Origin: Talinum fruticosum
Taxonomy: Eukaryota; Streptophyta; Magnoliopsida; Caryophyllales; Talinaceae
DNA length: 64,000 bases
Reading direction: 5' to 3'
NCBI GenBank assembly: GCA_021018815.1
Contig: JAITYX010000085.1
Span: 1 to 64,000, forward strand
In this document: piece by piece, positions 60,830 to 64,000 of the stretch
How the letters are laid out: every line of letters starts with the position of its first letter
How positions within the stretch are numbered: position 1 is the first letter of the stretch
Position numbers and translations under genes: made by a program
Notes under the pieces: model-generated
Database searches by the model: none
Told to the model about the DNA's origin: nothing
The model's input: only the letters and a program-made list of their open reading frames with translations

Positions 60830-61132
60830 TTTATTTGATGCTAACAATGTGCGTAAAAGTTGGTGGTAGTCCAACTTGAGGTTGCTAGGGCCTTGGGCAA
60901 GTGTAATACATAGGAAAGGATGCTAATCAATGAAGAGAATGACTATCCAAGCTTGAACATAAAATTCAGCATATTGAGTTCTTAGTTCCAGTAGAATTTC
61001 TTATTTTTGGAATAATTTTTGTATTTTTATTTGATGTATGAAGCAAATTCTTATTTGCAAACAGCCTATGTGGGATTCGAACCCACATCTTTGTGTTATT
61101 ACACATTGCTCTACCTTTGAGCCAATAGGCTT
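60830..61132. repeat. First copy of a duplication carrying a tRNA-like sequence
   Basis: GTGCGTAAAAGTTGGTGGTA, GGATGCTAATCAATGAAGAG and CAAGCTTGAACATAAAATT recur at 61490-61759 in the same order. Each copy ends in a tRNA-like sequence on the minus strand. Confidence 0.8.
61063..61131 (-). tRNA. tRNA-like sequence, copy 1 (probable pseudogene)
   Basis: On the minus strand the sequence opens with AGCCTAT and closes with ATAGGCT (7-bp acceptor stem). It has a D-arm GCTC...GAGC with a box A-like GGCTCAAAGGTAGAGC, and a T-arm GTGGG/CCCAC with loop TTCGAAT (box B GGGTTCGAATCC). The anticodon arm is abnormal: GTG..CAC with a six-base loop TAATAA and too few bases, so no anticodon can be read. The class is undecided. 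Confidence 0.45.
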
Positions 61133-61489
61133 GCACATCTATGCATGATTTTACCGGACTGTGTTCAAAGAATCGAACTTGGGGCTATTTTGAGCTAACT
61201 GAATTTGTTTCGTACAATTTCCGATCATATTGAGCTTTTTGAATATGTTTCAGGCCATATTGAGTGTTATGAATTTATTTCAGTAGTTTCGGCCATGTTT
61301 GAGGCTATTTTGAGCTAATTGAATTTGTTTTGTGCATCAACTTCGTTAGTTGAGAAAGTATACTCGTGATGTGTACCACGCCTGGAGGTATACTTGTGAT
61401 GTCAAATATGTATGGAATCTGTAATTGTGCATAAAAGTTCAGCACATTAAGTTCATATTAGTTGAGGAAGTTTATGTATAGCTGAAACT

Positions 61490-61760
61490 AATAGTGCGCA
61501 TAAAAGTTGGTGGTAGTACGGTTTTAGGCTACCGGGGTGTTGGACAAGTCTACTATGCAACAAAGGATGCTCATCAATGAAGAGAATAAATGTCAAAGCT
61601 TGAACACCAAATTTAGCACATTGAGTTGTTAGTTGCAGCAAACTTTTTTATTTTTTGTAATTTTTACAAGTGAGTGCATTAAAGAAAGCCTATATGGGAT
61701 TTGAACCCACATCGTTTGTGTTATTGCACAAATGCTCTCCCGTATTGAGCTAATAGGCTT
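61490..61760. repeat. Second copy of the duplication carrying a tRNA-like sequence
   Basis: Direct, diverged copy of 60830-61132, about 640 bp away. Confidence 0.8.
61687..61759 (-). tRNA. tRNA-like sequence, copy 2
   Basis: 73 bases on the minus strand. Acceptor AGCCTAT/ATAGGCT, D-arm GCTC/GAGC (box A TAGCTCAATACGGGAGAGC), T-arm GTGGG/CCCAT with loop TTCAAAT (box B GGGTTCAAATCC). The anticodon arm forms TTTGTG/CACAAA with a six-base loop CAATAA, not the normal five pairs with a seven-base loop. The pol III boxes look good, but decoding ability is doubtful. Confidence 0.5.
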
Positions 61761-61824
61761 TAGGTATACCAAGTTACAAGGTATTTGAGAATCTTCTTAG
61801 TTACAGACAAACTTGTTTCTTGGG

Positions 61825-61985
61825 CGCCGATGCGAGGATATTTGGGGGTCCTTGGCGGCTTCAATGTCTTTGGCCCGTGGAAGGTGACTTTGGTCCCGAT
61901 CTTCTTAGTTTTCTTCTTCGAGGTTGATGAACCTGATTTCACAGCCTTGGCAGCTTCAATGTCTTTGGCCTATGGAAGGTGTCTT
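61825..61985. repeat. Tandem repeat at inner edge of right arm
   Basis: GGCTTCAATGTCTTTGGCC..GTGGAAGGTG and, about 95 bp later, CAGCTTCAATGTCTTTGGCC..ATGGAAGGTG, each followed by related sequence. The second copy belongs to the inverted arm; the first lies just outside it. Confidence 0.7.
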
Positions 61986-63481
61986 TGATAAGAGAAAGCT
62001 AACACACATAAACAATAGGCCGAGGACCACTTCTATCCGCAACATAGGGCTCGAAGGTGCAATCGGTAGATATAAAGACCAATTCCTAGCTAATTATCTA
62101 CACAACTTATGTACGGACAAGAGATTAACTAGAAAGTTTGCACGAGATAGAACATATTAGGCAACGCTAAATATGGACTTTTGTTAAACTGAATCAATGT
62201 ATGCAATCTTAGACTACTTCCCATTATGAAGATGAGCAAGTAAAATAATCACTAGCACCACAATCTATTATCCAATCAACATTATCAAAAGATGTTTGAA
62301 CTCACTCGTTCGAATTGGAAAAGATATAAAAGTATATTTTTTCTTTACCACAAGACCACCAAATGTGGCACATCCTTTCTGAGTTGGCCTGATACAACAA
62401 TACAAGCACATCACAACCACAAACTTGGCCTCGATACAACAATAATTTTAACGGATGAGAGTCATTCAAGTTACGAGTTGAGTTTGGTTGTTTATGGTGT
62501 AAGGAGAAGAAACGAGATGCAAAAGATGGAAGATAGAGCCAAATGTGGCACATTGGCGGGACAATTGGTCAGCTAGTGAGAAAGAGGTTGCAAATAGCAA
62601 AAGATGGCAAACAAAGGTTAAATCTTGCAACACAACCATAACTCACCGCCCTTTGAATCAATCCGAATACAACTACTCGATATCATTAGGGTCCAAATTG
62701 AAAGAACTTCTCACATTTCATAGAGCTTTGGGCTTAATTCTAAATATGCAACCTCTAAAAATCTTATCAAGAGAACAACAATAAGAAAAGGTGAAGGTTC
62801 AAGATTTTTAGAATTCGATTATACTCGAGCAATATCACCGGAGGCATAATCGCGGAATAGCACAATGCAATTAAGCTACAAAGAGAAAACTGAACCATGT
62901 TTCAAGTTGTAGCAATGAAATCGCCTAATTTCAATTTTGAAAACCCTAAAAGGGAGAGCTTTTACCGTGGAGTGGCTGGCGAGATATAGACTCTTTGACG
63001 AGTTAGACGGTGGCTGAGAAATCGGCAACATTGATGCGGCCAACCCGGAGAGAAGACGAGCCACGGGCACCGCCGCGACGAGAAAGAGCGAGAGAAAGGA
63101 GGTCCGACCGAGAGAGAAGGGGAAGCGAGGTGAGCGAGGTGGGCGAGGGAGCAACGGCTGGGTGCCCGGCGGCTGGAGGCGGAAGTCCGACGACGACAGA
63201 GTTGGCGGCGGGTGGCTATCGGCGACCGGCTGGCCGAACTCCGACGAGTGGCTGAGCGATGGGGAGAAAGAGAAGAGAGGAAGAGAGGTTTTGGATTGTG
63301 AAACCGGGAAATGTCGACGAGTAGCAGCTAACCCCTTCCCTAATTTTTTTATTTTTCCTTTTTTAATTATAAAAATCCCTTTTAATTTAAGCCGTTGGAT
63401 TAAAATTGAAGGGTTAAGATTAGAAGTTCTTACCTATTGTTTGGTGCTTACCTATAGGGGGTGCTTACTTGAACCCTTCCC
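61909..63481. repeat. Right long terminal inverted arm of the MULE
   Basis: Inverted copy of 55585-57152 with the same GC-rich stretch (62940-63320) and Copia protease fragment (62040-62295, minus strand). It ends at TA repeats. Confidence 0.88.

Positions 63482-63508
<27 letters not shown>
63482..63508. repeat. TA microsatellite, right part of the split tract
   Basis: About 27 bp of TA directly after the MULE terminus. Confidence 0.9.
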
Positions 63509-63512
<4 letters not shown>

Positions 63513-63594
63513 ATACTTTGAAATTGAAATATACGTGCTCATTATAAGTTGATGGATTACGTTAATATGTTATATTTAGGGATGGGTTGTTACA

Positions 63595-63599
63595 CTAAG
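63595..63599. repeat. Target-site duplication CTAAG, right copy (LTR-C)
   Basis: Follows GTTACA; compare ATAAG at 52141-52145. Confidence 0.7.
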
Positions 63600-64000
63600 A
63601 ATTAATAATCGACTCGTATTCCATCCAAACCCAAGGTGACCCGACCTGAACCAATCATGACCATATAATATCCTGACCCAAGAGTGACACGACTTGAATG
63701 AGTTAACTCAAACCTTAATTGATCCATTGTTTTAAAAAAAGCCCATAATGACCCCAACCCGTATGGGTAAACCAGACCCCAACCTGATTGACCCAATTGT
63801 CACCTCTAACATTTTCCAATCACCCGTTAGGATTAACTCTTAGGAGAAGAATATCCTAACTTTTCATCTATAATAAAAACCTTAGCACGTTGAGAAGTAC
63901 ATGAACTAGCAAAAGATGGTGGAAGATACTCCCCACCTTTCCCCCGCCCTTCACATCGAACCCGCCTTTTCATCTTGAGATCCCTCCCCATCTTTCGGCG
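63600..64000. other. Unassigned DNA with GACCCGA-type motifs
   Basis: GTGACCCGACCTGAACC and GAGTGACACGACTTGAA resemble motifs at 51820-51945. No gene recognised up to the window end. Confidence 0.4.

Overview
The window is nuclear DNA from a flowering plant, probably a dicot. The signs are GT-AG introns, plant families of Copia, LINE, CACTA, hAT and Mutator-like elements, and a plant mitochondrial insertion carrying nad4 plus a piece of a phage-type (linear-plasmid) RNA polymerase. The species cannot be fixed from the sequence. Almost everything is repeat DNA. The only host gene I can support is a 15-coding-exon DUF707 gene on the + strand (coding 19133-26684).

Layout. 1 to about 2270: mitochondrial insertion (NUMT). 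About 2640-16045: one decayed LINE on the minus strand, split by a CACTA element (3477-10026, target duplication TAT) and by a pair of nested solo LTRs (13672-15165 with 10758-13669 inside its edge; the latter has duplication ATTGA). The CACTA contains two long foldback units, one of which holds a hAT-like element. 16046-27100: the DUF707 gene. 27863 to about 46600: a decayed Copia element whose 3' LTR was split by a 13.7-kb CACTA (32647-46379, TAT). That CACTA was in turn hit by a hAT-like element (34735-42958), which was hit by a nearly full-length Copia on the minus strand (35280-42854, duplication CCAAT); a related solo LTR sits beside it. 47710 to about 51345: an internally deleted Copia whose 3' LTR holds a hAT-like element. 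52146-63594: a large solo LTR (duplication ATAAG/CTAAG) holding a 293-bp Mutator-type MITE and, inside its TA microsatellite, a 7.9-kb Mutator-like element (55585-63481) with about 1.57-kb inverted arms and a broken FAR1/FHY3-type transposase gene.

Notable points. The Mutator-like element lies inside a (TA)n tract, carries a captured Copia protease fragment in both arms, has a second diverged copy of its own terminus at 57163, and holds two tRNA-like sequences in a segmental duplication. The DUF707 gene has a one-base frame problem at a C-run in exon 9, which as read ends the protein at about 292 of about 433 residues. That is either an assembly/sequencing error or a real lesion. I found no clear new biological system; the interest lies in the nesting history, the Mutator-like element's structure and the DUF707 frame break.
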